64,000 nucleotides of DNA. Source: an uncultured Flavobacterium sp. (GTDB lineage: Bacteria; Bacteroidota; Bacteroidia; Flavobacteriales; Flavobacteriaceae). Positions within the stretch are counted from its first letter, which is position 1. Each line of letters opens with the position of its first letter. The stretch lies in contig NZ_OX638201.1 of NCBI RefSeq assembly GCF_951805225.1, forward strand, positions 496,001-560,000, in the 5' to 3' direction. Made by a program: the position numbers and the translations under genes. Below, in pieces: positions 16,652 through 25,639 of the stretch. The notes under the pieces are model-generated. The model was given only the letters and a program-made list of their open reading frames with translations. It searched no databases and was not told where the DNA came from.

Positions 16652-17671
16652 ATGGAAATAAATTTAATTAGCGATACCATTACCAAACCAACATACGAAA
16701 TGTTGCAGTATATGTTTAACGCTCATGTTGGCGATGACGTATACAGGCAAGATCCTACAGTTATTGAATTGGAGACTAAAGTTGCTGAATTTTTTGGTAT
16801 GGAGGCCGGACTTTTTTTCCCGTCAGGAACTATGGCAAACCAAACCGCTATTAAATTACACACACAACCAGGAGAGCAATTAATTGCCGATAAATATGCA
16901 CACGTTTATCATTATGAAGGAGGAGGAGTTTCTTTTAACAGTGGCGTTTCATGCTGCTTGTTAGACGGACATCGCGGAATGATAAATGCAGCTCAGGTTG
17001 CAGCAGCGATTAATGATCCTGAGTTTTACCACAGTCCGTTAACGAGTTTAGTTTGTGTAGAAAACACGACAAATAAAGGTGGTGGAGCTTGTTATGAATT
17101 AGAAGATTTAAAAGAGATAAAAAAGGTTTGCGATGCCAATAATCTGAAGTTTCATTTGGATGGAGCCAGAATTTGGAATGCATTGGTTGCTAAGAGACAA
17201 AACCCGAAAGAATTTGGAGCAATTTTCGATACTATTTCGGTTTGTTTGTCAAAAGGATTAGGCGCTCCAATTGGTTCTATTTTGCTTGGAACTAAAGATG
17301 ATATTCGCAGAGCGTTGAGAATCAGAAAGATACTTGGTGGAGGAATGCGCCAAGTTGGATATTTGGCTGCAGCCGGATTGTTTGCTTTGGCTAATAATAT
17401 CGAAAGACTAGCAGAAGATCATAGAAGAGCTAAAGAAATTGCCGCAATTTTAAGCACAAAACCTTGGGTATCTCATATTGAGCCAGTTGAAACCAATATT
17501 TTGATTTTCTCACTAGCCGAAGGTTACAGCGATCAGCTTTTGATTGAAAAATTAAAACTTAAAAACATTTTAATAAGTTCAATGGGGCACAATAAACTTA
17601 GAATTGTGACGCATTTAGATTATAAAGAAGTAATGCATACGTATGTAATTGAAACGCTTCAGAAGTTTTAG
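16652..17671 (+). CDS. ltaE: Threonine aldolase family protein
   Basis: A 339-residue PLP enzyme of fold type I, expected to split L-threonine or L-allo-threonine into glycine and acetaldehyde. The N-terminus MEINLISDTITKPT and the substrate loop HVGDDVYRQDPTV are typical. The probable PLP lysine is K201 in VCLSKGLGAPIGS, and FHLDGARIWNA supplies the PLP-binding aspartate. It is a single-gene unit with a strong terminator 90 bp downstream. Confidence 0.93.
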   Translation: MEINLISDTITKPTYEMLQYMFNAHVGDDVYRQDPTVIELETKVAEFFGMEAGLFFPSGTMANQTAIKLHTQPGEQLIADKYAHVYHYEGGGVSFNSGVSCCLLDGHRGMINAAQVAAAINDPEFYHSPLTSLVCVENTTNKGGGACYELEDLKEIKKVCDANNLKFHLDGARIWNALVAKRQNPKEFGAIFDTISVCLSKGLGAPIGSILLGTKDDIRRALRIRKILGGGMRQVGYLAAAGLFALANNIERLAEDHRRAKEIAAILSTKPWVSHIEPVETNILIFSLAEGYSDQLLIEKLKLKNILISSMGHNKLRIVTHLDYKEVMHTYVIETLQKF

Positions 17672-17677
17672 GAAGAA

Positions 17678-17880
17678 GGTTCAAAGTTGCAAAGGCTCAG
17701 AGGTACAAAGGTTTTAAAAAAAAGGCCCAAAGTCGCAAAGGTTCAGAGGAACAAAGGCTAAAAAAGAAAGACGCACTATATTTAGTGCGTCTTTCTTTTT
17801 TGATTGAGAAGTATTCAAGATTTATGCGTCAAGCGAAAAACCTTTGTCCCTTTGAACCTTTTTTAAGCCTTTGAACCTTA
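17678..17880. repeat. CAAAGG-type simple repeat arms around a terminator
   Basis: The left arm has repeated words such as GGTTCAAAGTTGCAAAGG and CAGAGGTACAAAGG (two similar blocks). The right arm (near 17838-17880) has the complementary CCTTTGTCCCTTTGAACC. The terminator hairpin lies between them, so the whole stretch can fold as one long imperfect stem. Confidence 0.7.
17762..17799. terminator. Bidirectional terminator between ltaE and the YbaB gene
   Basis: A perfect 17-bp stem (arms 17762-17778 and 17783-17799) with loop TATT, and A/T runs on both sides. It serves the converging ltaE (+) and YbaB (-) genes. Confidence 0.85.
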
Positions 17881-18198
17881 TTTAAACAAATTATCCATTC
17901 CCGGAATCATTGGCATATCCATTTTTGCAACAGCATCCAATTCTCTTTCGTTAACACTTGTAGCTTTTTCAATAGCTTTATTTAAGGTTACGATTAAGTA
18001 ATCTTCCAGTTGTTCTTTGTCTTCAAGTAAAGAGTCGTCGATAGAGATTGTTTTTACTTTTCTATTTGCAGTAAGCGTTACTTTTAATAATCCATCAGCG
18101 CTTTGTTCGTCAATTAAAACTGTATCTAAACGCTTTTTTGTATCTTCAATTTTTTGTTGGGTTTCTTTAAGTTTACCCATCATTCCCATTAAATCCAT
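17878..18198 (-). CDS. YbaB/EbfC family nucleoid-associated protein
   Basis: A 106-residue DNA-binding protein. It starts MDLMGMMGKLKETQQKIEDTKKRL, a helical segment, followed by the conserved core DGLLKVTLTANRKVKTISID and a helix with MDMPMIPGM near the end. Family members bind DNA non-specifically and are often encoded beside dnaX/recR, but here the gene stands alone. Confidence 0.88.
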   Translation of the reverse strand: MDLMGMMGKLKETQQKIEDTKKRLDTVLIDEQSADGLLKVTLTANRKVKTISIDDSLLEDKEQLEDYLIVTLNKAIEKATSVNERELDAVAKMDMPMIPGMDNLFK

Positions 18199-18280
18199 TT
18201 TTTGTTGATTTTTAAATTATTTCATACAAAATTAGTATATTGCTGTATTATATCAATAGAATATTTTATGAAAAAATTAA

Positions 18281-18310
18281 TTTGGTTCTATTGTGATTGT
18301 AGTATTTTTG
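18281..18310 (+). promoter_or_regulatory. Predicted promoter of the oligopeptidase gene
   Basis: TTTG at 18281-18284 and TATTTTTG at 18303-18310 are separated by 18 bp, close to the Bacteroidota consensus TTTG-N19-TAnnTTTG. The start codon is 32 bp further on. Confidence 0.6.
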
Positions 18311-18342
18311 CAACTCCGAATTTACAAACCAATGCTTAATCA

Positions 18343-20403
18343 ATGCAAAACGATATAATGGCTCCAAAGGCCAAAGAAATTCCAAAAACACTAAAAAAAC
18401 ATAAAGAAGCCCGAATTGATAATTATTTTTGGCTTAACGATCGCGAAAATCCTGAGGTTATCGATTATTTAAATCAGGAAAATGCATACTACCAAAGCAT
18501 GACAACGCATACAAAAAATCTTCAGGGAGATTTGTATGAAGAAATGAAAGGCAGAATCAAAGAAGACGATTCGTCAGTTCCTTATTTTTATAATGGATAC
18601 TTTTATATTACCCGTTTCGAAACCGGAAAGGATTATCCAATTTTCGCCAGAAAAAAAGGAAGCCTTTCGGCAGAAGAAGAAATTATGTTCAACTGTAATG
18701 AATTGTCAGTAGGACACGCTTATTTTAAATTAGGTGGATTGAGTATAAGTCCAGATAACAAATTTGCCAGTTTTGGTGTTGATATTGTTGGAAGAAGAAT
18801 TTATACCATTCAGTTTAAAAACTTAGAAACAGGAGAAATTCTGTCTGATAAAATCGAAAATGCTACAGGCGCATCTGTTTGGGCAAATGATAATAAAACG
18901 GTTTTTTACACCAAGCAAGACGAAGTTACTTTAAGAGCGGATAAAATTTTCAAGCATAAATTAAACACAGATTCAGTAAATGATACTTTGGTTTTTGATG
19001 AAACCGATGATACTTTTAATGTTTCTGTAGGGAAAGAAAAATCCAGAAAATATATTGTTATTAGTTCAGGAAGCACTCTGACGACCGAATATAGAATTTT
19101 GAATTCAGATAATCCAGATGGAGAATTTGAAGTATTTCAAAAACGTGTTCGTGGATTAGAATATAGTATTTCGCATTTTGAAGATTCTTTTTATGTCCTG
19201 ACTAATAAAGATGAGGCGACTAACTTTAAGTTGATGAAAACGCCTGAGAATAAAACAGGAAAGAAAAATTGGGTCGATCTTATTCCGCATCGCGAAGATG
19301 TTTTGTTAGAAGATATCGAAATCTTTAAAAACTATTTAGTTGTTGAAGAGCGCTCAAACGGATTAAATCATATTCGTATAATGCCGTGGAATGGTGAGCC
19401 TGATTATTATCTTCCATTTGGCAGCGAAACATATAATGCTTTTACGACCTCAAATATTGATTTTGATACAGATGTTTTGCGTTATAGTTATCAATCTCTT
19501 GCAACGCCATCGTCTGTAATTGATTTTAATATGAAAACTAAAACCAAAGAGATCTTAAAAGAGCAACAGGTTTTAGGTGGTAAATTTGATAAAGAAAATT
19601 ACGTCGAAGAACGCGTTTGGGCAACTGCCAGAGATGGAGTAAAAGTGCCAATTTCGATGATTTATCGCAAAGGATTAAATAAAGATGGCGAAAATCCGTT
19701 ATTGCTTTACGCATATGGCTCATACGGAATCACAATGGATACTTATTTTTCATCAACGAGGCTTTCTTTGTTAGACCGCGGATTTGTGTACGCAATTGCT
19801 CATATTAGAGGAGGAGAAGATTTAGGAAGACAATGGTATGAAGACGGAAAACTGTTAAAAAAGAAAAATACCTTTACAGATTTCATCGATTGCTCTAAAT
19901 TTGTAATTAACGAAAAATATACTTCTTCGAAACATTTGTATGCAGAAGGAGGATCAGCAGGAGGACTTTTAATGGGAGTTATCATAAATGAAGCTCCTGA
20001 ATTATACAACGGAGTGATCGCTCAGGTGCCTTTTGTTGATGTTATTACAACAATGTTAGACGACAGTATTCCGTTGACAACTGGAGAATACGACGAATGG
20101 GGAAACCCAAACAAGAAAGAATATTATGATTATATGTTATCGTATTCACCTTACGATAATGTAAAAGCGCAAAATTATCCAAATATGTATGTATCAACCG
20201 GATTGCACGATTCGCAGGTACAATATTGGGAGCCAGCCAAGTGGGTAGCCAAATTGAGAAATGTGAAAACAAATAACAATCTTTTGTTTTTAGATACCAA
20301 TATGGATGCTGGACATGGCGGAGCTTCAGGACGTTTTGAGGCTTTAAAAGACTTAGCAAAAGAATTTAGTTTTTTATTAGATTTAGAAAAAATTAAAAGC
20401 TAA
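18343..20403 (+). CDS. S9 family prolyl oligopeptidase / oligopeptidase B-like
   Basis: A 686-residue serine peptidase. The N-terminal two-thirds form the beta-propeller (NYFWLNDRENPEVIDYL at the start) that limits substrates to short peptides. The C-terminal alpha/beta hydrolase carries the nucleophile in AEGGSAGGLLMG (Ser near residue 538), the Asp region GLHDSQVQYWEPAKW (near 623) and the His in DAGHGGASGRF (near 657). These motifs favour the oligopeptidase B branch. No signal peptide is seen, so it is probably cytoplasmic. It is transcribed alone from the promoter at 18281-18310. Confidence 0.92.
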   Translation: MQNDIMAPKAKEIPKTLKKHKEARIDNYFWLNDRENPEVIDYLNQENAYYQSMTTHTKNLQGDLYEEMKGRIKEDDSSVPYFYNGYFYITRFETGKDYPIFARKKGSLSAEEEIMFNCNELSVGHAYFKLGGLSISPDNKFASFGVDIVGRRIYTIQFKNLETGEILSDKIENATGASVWANDNKTVFYTKQDEVTLRADKIFKHKLNTDSVNDTLVFDETDDTFNVSVGKEKSRKYIVISSGSTLTTEYRILNSDNPDGEFEVFQKRVRGLEYSISHFEDSFYVLTNKDEATNFKLMKTPENKTGKKNWVDLIPHREDVLLEDIEIFKNYLVVEERSNGLNHIRIMPWNGEPDYYLPFGSETYNAFTTSNIDFDTDVLRYSYQSLATPSSVIDFNMKTKTKEILKEQQVLGGKFDKENYVEERVWATARDGVKVPISMIYRKGLNKDGENPLLLYAYGSYGITMDTYFSSTRLSLLDRGFVYAIAHIRGGEDLGRQWYEDGKLLKKKNTFTDFIDCSKFVINEKYTSSKHLYAEGGSAGGLLMGVIINEAPELYNGVIAQVPFVDVITTMLDDSIPLTTGEYDEWGNPNKKEYYDYMLSYSPYDNVKAQNYPNMYVSTGLHDSQVQYWEPAKWVAKLRNVKTNNNLLFLDTNMDAGHGGASGRFEALKDLAKEFSFLLDLEKIKS

Positions 20404-20418
20404 TTAGAAATTTTTTGT

Positions 20419-20426
20419 TAAATTTG
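20419..20426 (+). promoter_or_regulatory. Predicted -7 box of the cysteine synthase gene
   Basis: TAAATTTG matches TAnnTTTG, 47 bp upstream of the ATG at 20474. No good -33 TTTG was found. Confidence 0.5.
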
Positions 20427-20473
20427 CAACCTATCAAGGTTATTTTAAAATGCCTTTGATTAACTATTTTTTT

Positions 20474-21514
20474 ATGAAAGAAGAAATAAACGCTTATAAT
20501 AATGTTTTAGAATTAATAGGTAACACCCCACTTATTAAGCTAAATAAAATTACCGACGACTTAGAAGGAAATTTCTACGCAAAGGTGGAAGCTTTTAATC
20601 CAGGACATTCCTCAAAAGATAGAATAGCGTTATATATTATTGAAGAAGCCGAGAAAAAGGGAATTCTGTCACCGGGAGACACCATTATAGAAACAACATC
20701 TGGTAATACAGGTTTTAGTCTGGCAATGGTAAGCATTATTAAAGGTTACAATTGTATTTTGGCAGTAAGTTCAAAATCATCGAAAGACAAGATTGACATG
20801 TTGAGAAGTTTGGGAGCAAAGGTATATGTTTGTCCGGCGCACGTTTCAGCAGATGATGAAAGATCATATTATAACGTAGCCAAACGTCTACACGAAGAAA
20901 CAAAAGGTTCGGTTTATATTAATCAGTATTTTAACCAATTAAATATTGATGCACATTATAACAGTACCGGTCCTGAAATTTGGGAACAAACCAAAGGACA
21001 AATCACACACCTTGTTGCTTGTAGCGGAACAGGAGGAACTATCTCAGGAACTGCAAAATTCTTAAAAGAGCAAAATCCAAATATTAGAATTTTAGGAGTA
21101 GATGCTTTTGGATCAGTATTGAAGAAATACCACGAAACAAAAGAATTCGATAACAAAGAAATTTATCCTTACCGTATAGAAGGTTTAGGTAAAAACCTGA
21201 TACCATCGGCAACGGATTTTGATATTATTGATAAATTCATGAAAGTAACCGATGAAGAAAGTGCTCACTCAGCAAGAGAGATCACTAGAAAAGAAGGTTT
21301 ATTTGTTGGATATACATCTGGAGCAGTAATGCAAGCGATCAGACAATATGCAGAAGAAGGAGAGTTTACAAAAGACAGTAATATTATTGCAATCTTCCCA
21401 GATCACGGATCACGCTATATGAGTAAAGTATTTAGTGATGATTGGATGAATGAACAAGGATTCTTTGATAGTATCAATGAAGAAGAAGTTCAAAAAATTG
21501 AATTCGTAAAGTAG
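20474..21514 (+). CDS. cysM: Cysteine synthase family PLP enzyme
   Basis: A 346-residue fold-type II PLP enzyme. The start at 20474 (MKEEINAYNNVLELIGNTP) is preferred over 20450 because family members begin just before LIGNTPL. The PLP lysine is K48 in HSSKDRIA, the substrate loop is ETTSGNTGFS, and CSGTGGTISG binds the PLP phosphate. It most likely makes cysteine from O-acetylserine or a related donor. Cystathionine beta-synthase activity is possible and cannot be excluded by motif reading. A hairpin terminator follows 25 bp after the stop. Confidence 0.88.
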   Translation: MKEEINAYNNVLELIGNTPLIKLNKITDDLEGNFYAKVEAFNPGHSSKDRIALYIIEEAEKKGILSPGDTIIETTSGNTGFSLAMVSIIKGYNCILAVSSKSSKDKIDMLRSLGAKVYVCPAHVSADDERSYYNVAKRLHEETKGSVYINQYFNQLNIDAHYNSTGPEIWEQTKGQITHLVACSGTGGTISGTAKFLKEQNPNIRILGVDAFGSVLKKYHETKEFDNKEIYPYRIEGLGKNLIPSATDFDIIDKFMKVTDEESAHSAREITRKEGLFVGYTSGAVMQAIRQYAEEGEFTKDSNIIAIFPDHGSRYMSKVFSDDWMNEQGFFDSINEEEVQKIEFVK

Positions 21515-21854
21515 TAAATAAAATACTTTAAAAATATAGAACTCCATTTGTTTCGACAAATGGAGTTTTTTTTGTAAAAATGTTTTTACAAAAAAGTGGT
21601 TAAAATTGTGTTTTATTGCTACAAAATTTTATTTTTATGAGAATACTGTATTTAAATTCGAATAACGTTTGTTAAGTTGAATAAAATTTATAGTTTTAAC
21701 AAAATTTACAATTGTATAAGCAAATTTAATCGGAAATTTTAAAGCATCAATTTTGATTATTTAAGTTCATTGCTGAATAAATCTCGACTAGATATATTAT
21801 AATAGTAGTATTATTTAATAAATGCCTTTTTAAATGCCTCTAAAATCTGTCAAT
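21515..21854. other. Intergenic region upstream of the first LamG gene
   Basis: It contains the cysM terminator and about 280 bp of AT-rich DNA. The stretch around 21740-21785 (CATCAATTTTGATTATTTAA) resembles the stretch near 22993 in front of the second LamG gene, so the duplication includes upstream DNA. No ORF or RNA was recognised. Confidence 0.5.
21540..21575 (+). terminator. cysM terminator
   Basis: An 11-bp stem (AACTCCATTTG / CAAATGGAGTT) with loop TTTCGA, followed by a run of T. A close relative occurs after the first LamG gene at 22761-22796. Confidence 0.85.
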
Positions 21855-22709
21855 ATGAATAAATTATTACTGACATTAATGTTTGTAAGTTTCTTTAATG
21901 TGAATGCTCAAAATCCCGTTCAGCAATTTAATTTCGACGGAAACACAAGTAATAACGATAAAACAATTTCTTTTTTAGGATCTTCCACTTTCGCTAATGA
22001 CAGAAATGGAGTTGCTAATGGCGCTATCAGACTTACAAATAAATTTTTGCAGACGGTTGTTGGCGATCTTCCACAGGATAATAAACCAAGATCAATTTCA
22101 ATTTGGATAAAATTTAATGCAATTGCTACAGTAAATTATATTTTTGGTTATGGGAGTCCTATAAATGGACAATACTTTGGTTTGGTACAGCAAGCTGCAA
22201 CTGGAGCGACTTCTGATTTAAGTTTGGCAGGTTGGGGAACGACAAATAATGTAATAGTTGCAACGCCGCTTGCAAAAGGCGTTTGGTATCAATATAGTAT
22301 TACTTATGATGGAACTACATCTAAAATATATCGTAATGGCGAATTGTTAAAATCATCAGATGCAATTGCTCGCGCAACAAAAGGCTATATTCTTAAGTTA
22401 GGACAAATGAATACTGCACTTGGTATTAATGCAGATATAGACGATCTTAAGATTTATAATGTTGCAATGACAGACGAGCAGGTTATGGAGTCATACACCA
22501 GTTCGAAACCATCAGGAGTTGTAGCTGAAAATGTTGCAACGGTAAAAAAAGGAGCAGCAGATTTAAAAAATACACCTGAAGGTAATGTGGTTGCAAAAAA
22601 AGTTGAGGTTTTCTCACAAGGAAAGAAAATAATCAGAAATAACACCACTAATATTAGTGACTTACCAGAAGGTACTTATTTGTTGAAAATAACAAATGGT
22701 CAAAACTAA
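21855..22709 (+). CDS. Secreted LamG-like protein with T9SS-type tail, copy 1
   Basis: A 284-residue protein starting at 21855 (MNKLLLTLMFVSFFNVNAQ), a clear signal peptide; the start at 21834 would add seven residues before it. Residues about 20-215 form a LamG/concanavalin-like beta sandwich (RSISIWIKFNA, YSITYDGTTSKIYRNGELL, INADIDDLKIYNVAMTDEQV). Residues about 247-284 (VEVFSQGKKI ... LPEGTYLLKI) resemble the type IX secretion C-terminal domain, but the tail stops at NGQN without the usual final lysines. It is a tandem paralogue of the gene at 23121. The ligand is unknown. Confidence 0.82.
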   Translation: MNKLLLTLMFVSFFNVNAQNPVQQFNFDGNTSNNDKTISFLGSSTFANDRNGVANGAIRLTNKFLQTVVGDLPQDNKPRSISIWIKFNAIATVNYIFGYGSPINGQYFGLVQQAATGATSDLSLAGWGTTNNVIVATPLAKGVWYQYSITYDGTTSKIYRNGELLKSSDAIARATKGYILKLGQMNTALGINADIDDLKIYNVAMTDEQVMESYTSSKPSGVVAENVATVKKGAADLKNTPEGNVVAKKVEVFSQGKKIIRNNTTNISDLPEGTYLLKITNGQN

Positions 22710-23120
22710 GAATTGCCACTTATAAGCAACAAATAATAAATATTGTTTTCTAAAATATATAACTCCATTCGTTTCTGCGAATGGAGTTTTTTTTGAACTA
22801 TTCCAGAACTTCTACAGAATAGGTATGTATTTAATATCCAGATATTTTTTGTTTTTAAGTGAATGTTAATTTTTCTGATTTAATTGTAAATAACGTATTT
22901 ATATGTAAGATTATTTGGTTTTGATTGAAGTAAAATTATTATTTTAATAGTATTAGTGAAGGTATAAATAAATGCAATTAAGCGTTTAAAATCATCGATT
23001 TTGGTTATTTAAACGATTATTTAGGTTAGTTATCGAAGAAATTTTCGCTCAAATGCATAATAATATAGTTTAGCATTGTTAAAATGACACAGAGTTTTTT
23101 AATACCCTAAATCTACTATT
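22710..23120. other. Intergenic region between the two LamG genes
   Basis: It holds the terminator at 22761-22796 and about 320 bp of AT-rich DNA. Part of it (near 22993-23060) resembles the upstream region of the first copy. No ORF with protein-like character was found. Confidence 0.5.
22761..22796 (+). terminator. Terminator of LamG gene copy 1
   Basis: An 11-bp stem (AACTCCATTCG / CGAATGGAGTT) with loop TTTCTG and a T-run. It differs from the cysM terminator by compensated changes at the stem top, so the hairpin is conserved. Confidence 0.85.
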
Positions 23121-24035
23121 ATGAAAAAATTACTACTCACATTAATGTTTGTAAGTTATTTGAATGTTAATGCACAAAACCCGATTCAGGAGTTTAATTT
23201 CAATGGTACTTTAAATAATACCAACAATACAACTTCATTCATGGGAACGAATAATTTCGTGAACGATAGAGCAGGAGTTGTAAAAGGAGCACAGCGACTA
23301 AGCAATAAAGCGCTTGAAGCTGTAATTGATAATCTTCCTCAGGAAAATAGTGCAAGAACTGTAAGTATCTGGGTTAAGCTAAATGATATTTCGTCAGCGA
23401 ACTATATTTGGGGTTATGGAACTGCTTATAGTGCACAATATTGCGGTTTATTGCAGCAAGGAACGGCTTCATCAAACTCAGACTTAAGTTTGGCTGGTTG
23501 GGGAGCTACAAATGATGTTATTGTTTCGACGCCGCTTGTAAAAGATACTTGGTACAATTATACGATAACTTACGATGGTAAAGTTTCGAAGATTTTTAGA
23601 AATGGACAATTGCTTAAATCTGTTAATGGAATAAGTCGTTCGACTAAAGGAAACATCTTTAGATTAGGTGAAATAAATACAACTGTTGGGATTAATGCTG
23701 ACATCGACGATTTAAAAATATATGATGTTGCGCTTACAGACAGTCAGGTTATAGAACTTTATAATAGTTCTAAACCTACAGTAAATATTGTAGAACCAGT
23801 TGTAGCTGCAAAAGTTACGACAACTGCAAAAGGAAAAACGGCTACAAAAACTGCAACATCAAACAATGCTATTATTGCTTCAAGTGATGTGAATGGAGTT
23901 TCAAAAAATGTTGAGGTTTTCTCGCAAGGACAAAAAATAATAGGTAATAATTCGATGAACATAAATGATTTGCCGGAAGGAACTTATTTGCTAAAAATAA
24001 CAAATGCTCCATCTAAAAAAATCACTTCAAAATAA
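23121..24035 (+). CDS. Secreted LamG-like protein with T9SS-type tail, copy 2
   Basis: A 304-residue tandem paralogue of the preceding gene. The signal peptide is MKKLLLTLMFVSYLNVNAQ. The LamG-like domain (about 20-215) is very similar in every block (RTVSIWVKLND, ITYDGKVSKIFRNGQLLK). A Thr/Ala/Lys-rich linker of about 30 residues (AAKVTTTAKGKTATKTAT) is longer than in copy 1. The tail VEVFSQGQKI ... LPEGTYLLKITN ends in KKITSK, a more complete type IX secretion signal. It is probably surface-exposed or released, with carbohydrate or adhesion binding as a guess. Confidence 0.84.
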   Translation: MKKLLLTLMFVSYLNVNAQNPIQEFNFNGTLNNTNNTTSFMGTNNFVNDRAGVVKGAQRLSNKALEAVIDNLPQENSARTVSIWVKLNDISSANYIWGYGTAYSAQYCGLLQQGTASSNSDLSLAGWGATNDVIVSTPLVKDTWYNYTITYDGKVSKIFRNGQLLKSVNGISRSTKGNIFRLGEINTTVGINADIDDLKIYDVALTDSQVIELYNSSKPTVNIVEPVVAAKVTTTAKGKTATKTATSNNAIIASSDVNGVSKNVEVFSQGQKIIGNNSMNINDLPEGTYLLKITNAPSKKITSK

Positions 24036-24110
24036 GGTTAAGGATAATTTTTAAATAGTTAGTTAGTTTTTTATGTTGTTTAGTAGAGTTAAATTTTTTG
24101 GAATAGTGAA

Positions 24111-24150
24111 AAAGACCTTCTAAAGACCCTCCTTTCAGAAGGTTTTTTTG
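24111..24150. terminator. Hairpin after LamG copy 2
   Basis: ACCTTCT pairs with AGAAGGT across a 15-nt loop, followed by a T-run. A related hairpin (GCCTTCT ... AGAAG) occurs at 25640-25677. Confidence 0.6.
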
Positions 24151-24242
24151 TACTTACTGCTTTTTTAATAAAATACAAAACTTGTATTTTATATACCTTC
24201 ATTTCTGTGATTACTAATATAGAATTCAAAATAGTAGTTAAG

Positions 24243-24470
24243 ATGAAAATAAATATAGCTACTTGGGATGATCCTGAAGATTTGCAAAATCTGATAGATT
24301 CATACAATAAAAGCAATAACCTTGATATTAAGATTGTAGCTTTTGAAAATCGGGATGGTAGTTTTTTTGCAACTATAGAATCGGATAAATTAAGTAAAGA
24401 AGACGCCTTTTACCTCGGGAAAACTTATGGAATTATGATAGAAGATTTCAAACCAAAAGGTATTCTTTAA
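24243..24470 (+). CDS. Small hypothetical protein
   Basis: A 75-residue soluble protein starting MKINIATWDD; the start at 24243 is chosen because the 12 residues before it are unlike a conserved start. It contains FFATIESDKLSKEDAFYLGKTYG. The pattern F-x-LG-[KR]-x-x-G near the C-terminus also occurs in the minus-strand gene at 25293-25547, so the two may be distant relatives. It converges on the 24467 gene with a 4-bp overlap. No family recognised. Confidence 0.55.
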   Translation: MKINIATWDDPEDLQNLIDSYNKSNNLDIKIVAFENRDGSFFATIESDKLSKEDAFYLGKTYGIMIEDFKPKGIL

Positions 24471-25231
24471 TTTTTATAAACTCCGTAAATGAAAATACCT
24501 TCCGGACCATATTGTCCTGTAAGAGAGTAAATAACGGTTAATTTGTCATTTTGAGAAATTTCTAATATTCTTGAATTGTTATTCTCGGCGTAGGCATAAA
24601 AAACATTATTCTCTTCTTTTATCTTTAGATTGTATTTTTCAGTTAATAACTCAAGTTCTTGCTTGCTAAAATATCTAAAAGTAGATAATGATTTTAAATT
24701 TTCTTTAATGAAGTAAATTCTTTCGTTCTGTACTTCTATATATGAATTACTATAAATAGAATAATCGTCGGAACTTAGCCAATTATCATAGGAGTTGGTT
24801 GCTTCAAACAAGCTTATTCCATCGAATAAATCATAAGTAAACTGAATATCTAAATCATCAGCTTTATTATTTTCTGTATTAGAATTAGCAATCAAATAGT
24901 CTTTCCAGTCTTTCATTAACTCATATACTTCCTGAGTAGGAATTTCGGCAATACATTTCCAGTAATTATAAGTATCAATAACTTGCGATATTTCTTTTTT
25001 ACATTCAATAGAATAGACTTCATACCCAAAATCATAATACAGTAATTCTCCAGATAAGACTTTTTCTAATGATTTGACAATTTCTTCTAAATAATCTAAT
25101 TTTAAATTTAATATTTCAGTAGAAAAATGTTCCCCATAATTCTCTTGGTCTTCAATTATTAATAGTGATGTTGACTTATTAAGATTGTCATTTTTATCAA
25201 AATAATTATGCTGTTCAAATTTGTATTTCAT
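24467..25231 (-). CDS. Hypothetical protein
   Basis: A 254-residue acidic soluble protein starting MKYKFEQHNYFDKND at 25231; the longer reading from 25351 overlaps the upstream gene and is less likely. It is rich in Asp, Glu, Tyr and Asn, with helices near 45-75 and a beta-rich C-terminus (RILEISQNDKLTVIYSLTGQYGPEGIFIYG). No known domain was recognised. With the small gene at 25293 it may form a two-gene unit. Composition and size are like immunity or effector-associated proteins, but that is speculation. Confidence 0.6.
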   Translation of the reverse strand: MKYKFEQHNYFDKNDNLNKSTSLLIIEDQENYGEHFSTEILNLKLDYLEEIVKSLEKVLSGELLYYDFGYEVYSIECKKEISQVIDTYNYWKCIAEIPTQEVYELMKDWKDYLIANSNTENNKADDLDIQFTYDLFDGISLFEATNSYDNWLSSDDYSIYSNSYIEVQNERIYFIKENLKSLSTFRYFSKQELELLTEKYNLKIKEENNVFYAYAENNNSRILEISQNDKLTVIYSLTGQYGPEGIFIYGVYKN

Positions 25232-25292
25232 CTTTTTGTAAATTAAGAAACAAGTAAAGTCCGCGTAAGATTTAACTGTTATAGAAAAAAAG

Positions 25293-25547
25293 TTACATAA
25301 AACTAGAGCGGGGATTTGATATGTTCTTGTCAACTGCTTCCACTGAACCACCGTGTATTCTCCCTAAATCAAAAACCTGATTAAAATTGGCATTAGTAAA
25401 TTCTACAATCGCAAAGTTGACCTCATCACCTATGTATTCGACAAAAACAAAGTCTGTATTATAAGTTGCATTATACCACTTAATAGAATCTCGTAATATG
25501 ATTTCGTGGTTTGTGAATATTCTTAGGCGATTTTTTTCTTGTTCCAT
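25293..25547 (-). CDS. Small hypothetical protein
   Basis: An 84-residue soluble protein: MEQEKNRLRIFTNHEIILRD at the start, then VNFAIVEFTNANFNQVFDLGRIHGG. The F-DLGR-x-HGG stretch parallels FYLGKTYG in the 24243 gene. It is upstream of the 24467 gene with a 61-bp gap, so the two could be co-transcribed. The function is unknown. Confidence 0.6.
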   Translation of the reverse strand: MEQEKNRLRIFTNHEIILRDSIKWYNATYNTDFVFVEYIGDEVNFAIVEFTNANFNQVFDLGRIHGGSVEAVDKNISNPRSSFM

Positions 25548-25639
25548 TTATTTTGTAAAAATATTAGAGAAAGATATTTAAATTAAAGATAAAATTTCAG
25601 CGAATGTGAGAAATAGTTTGTTTTATATTTAAAAATGAT

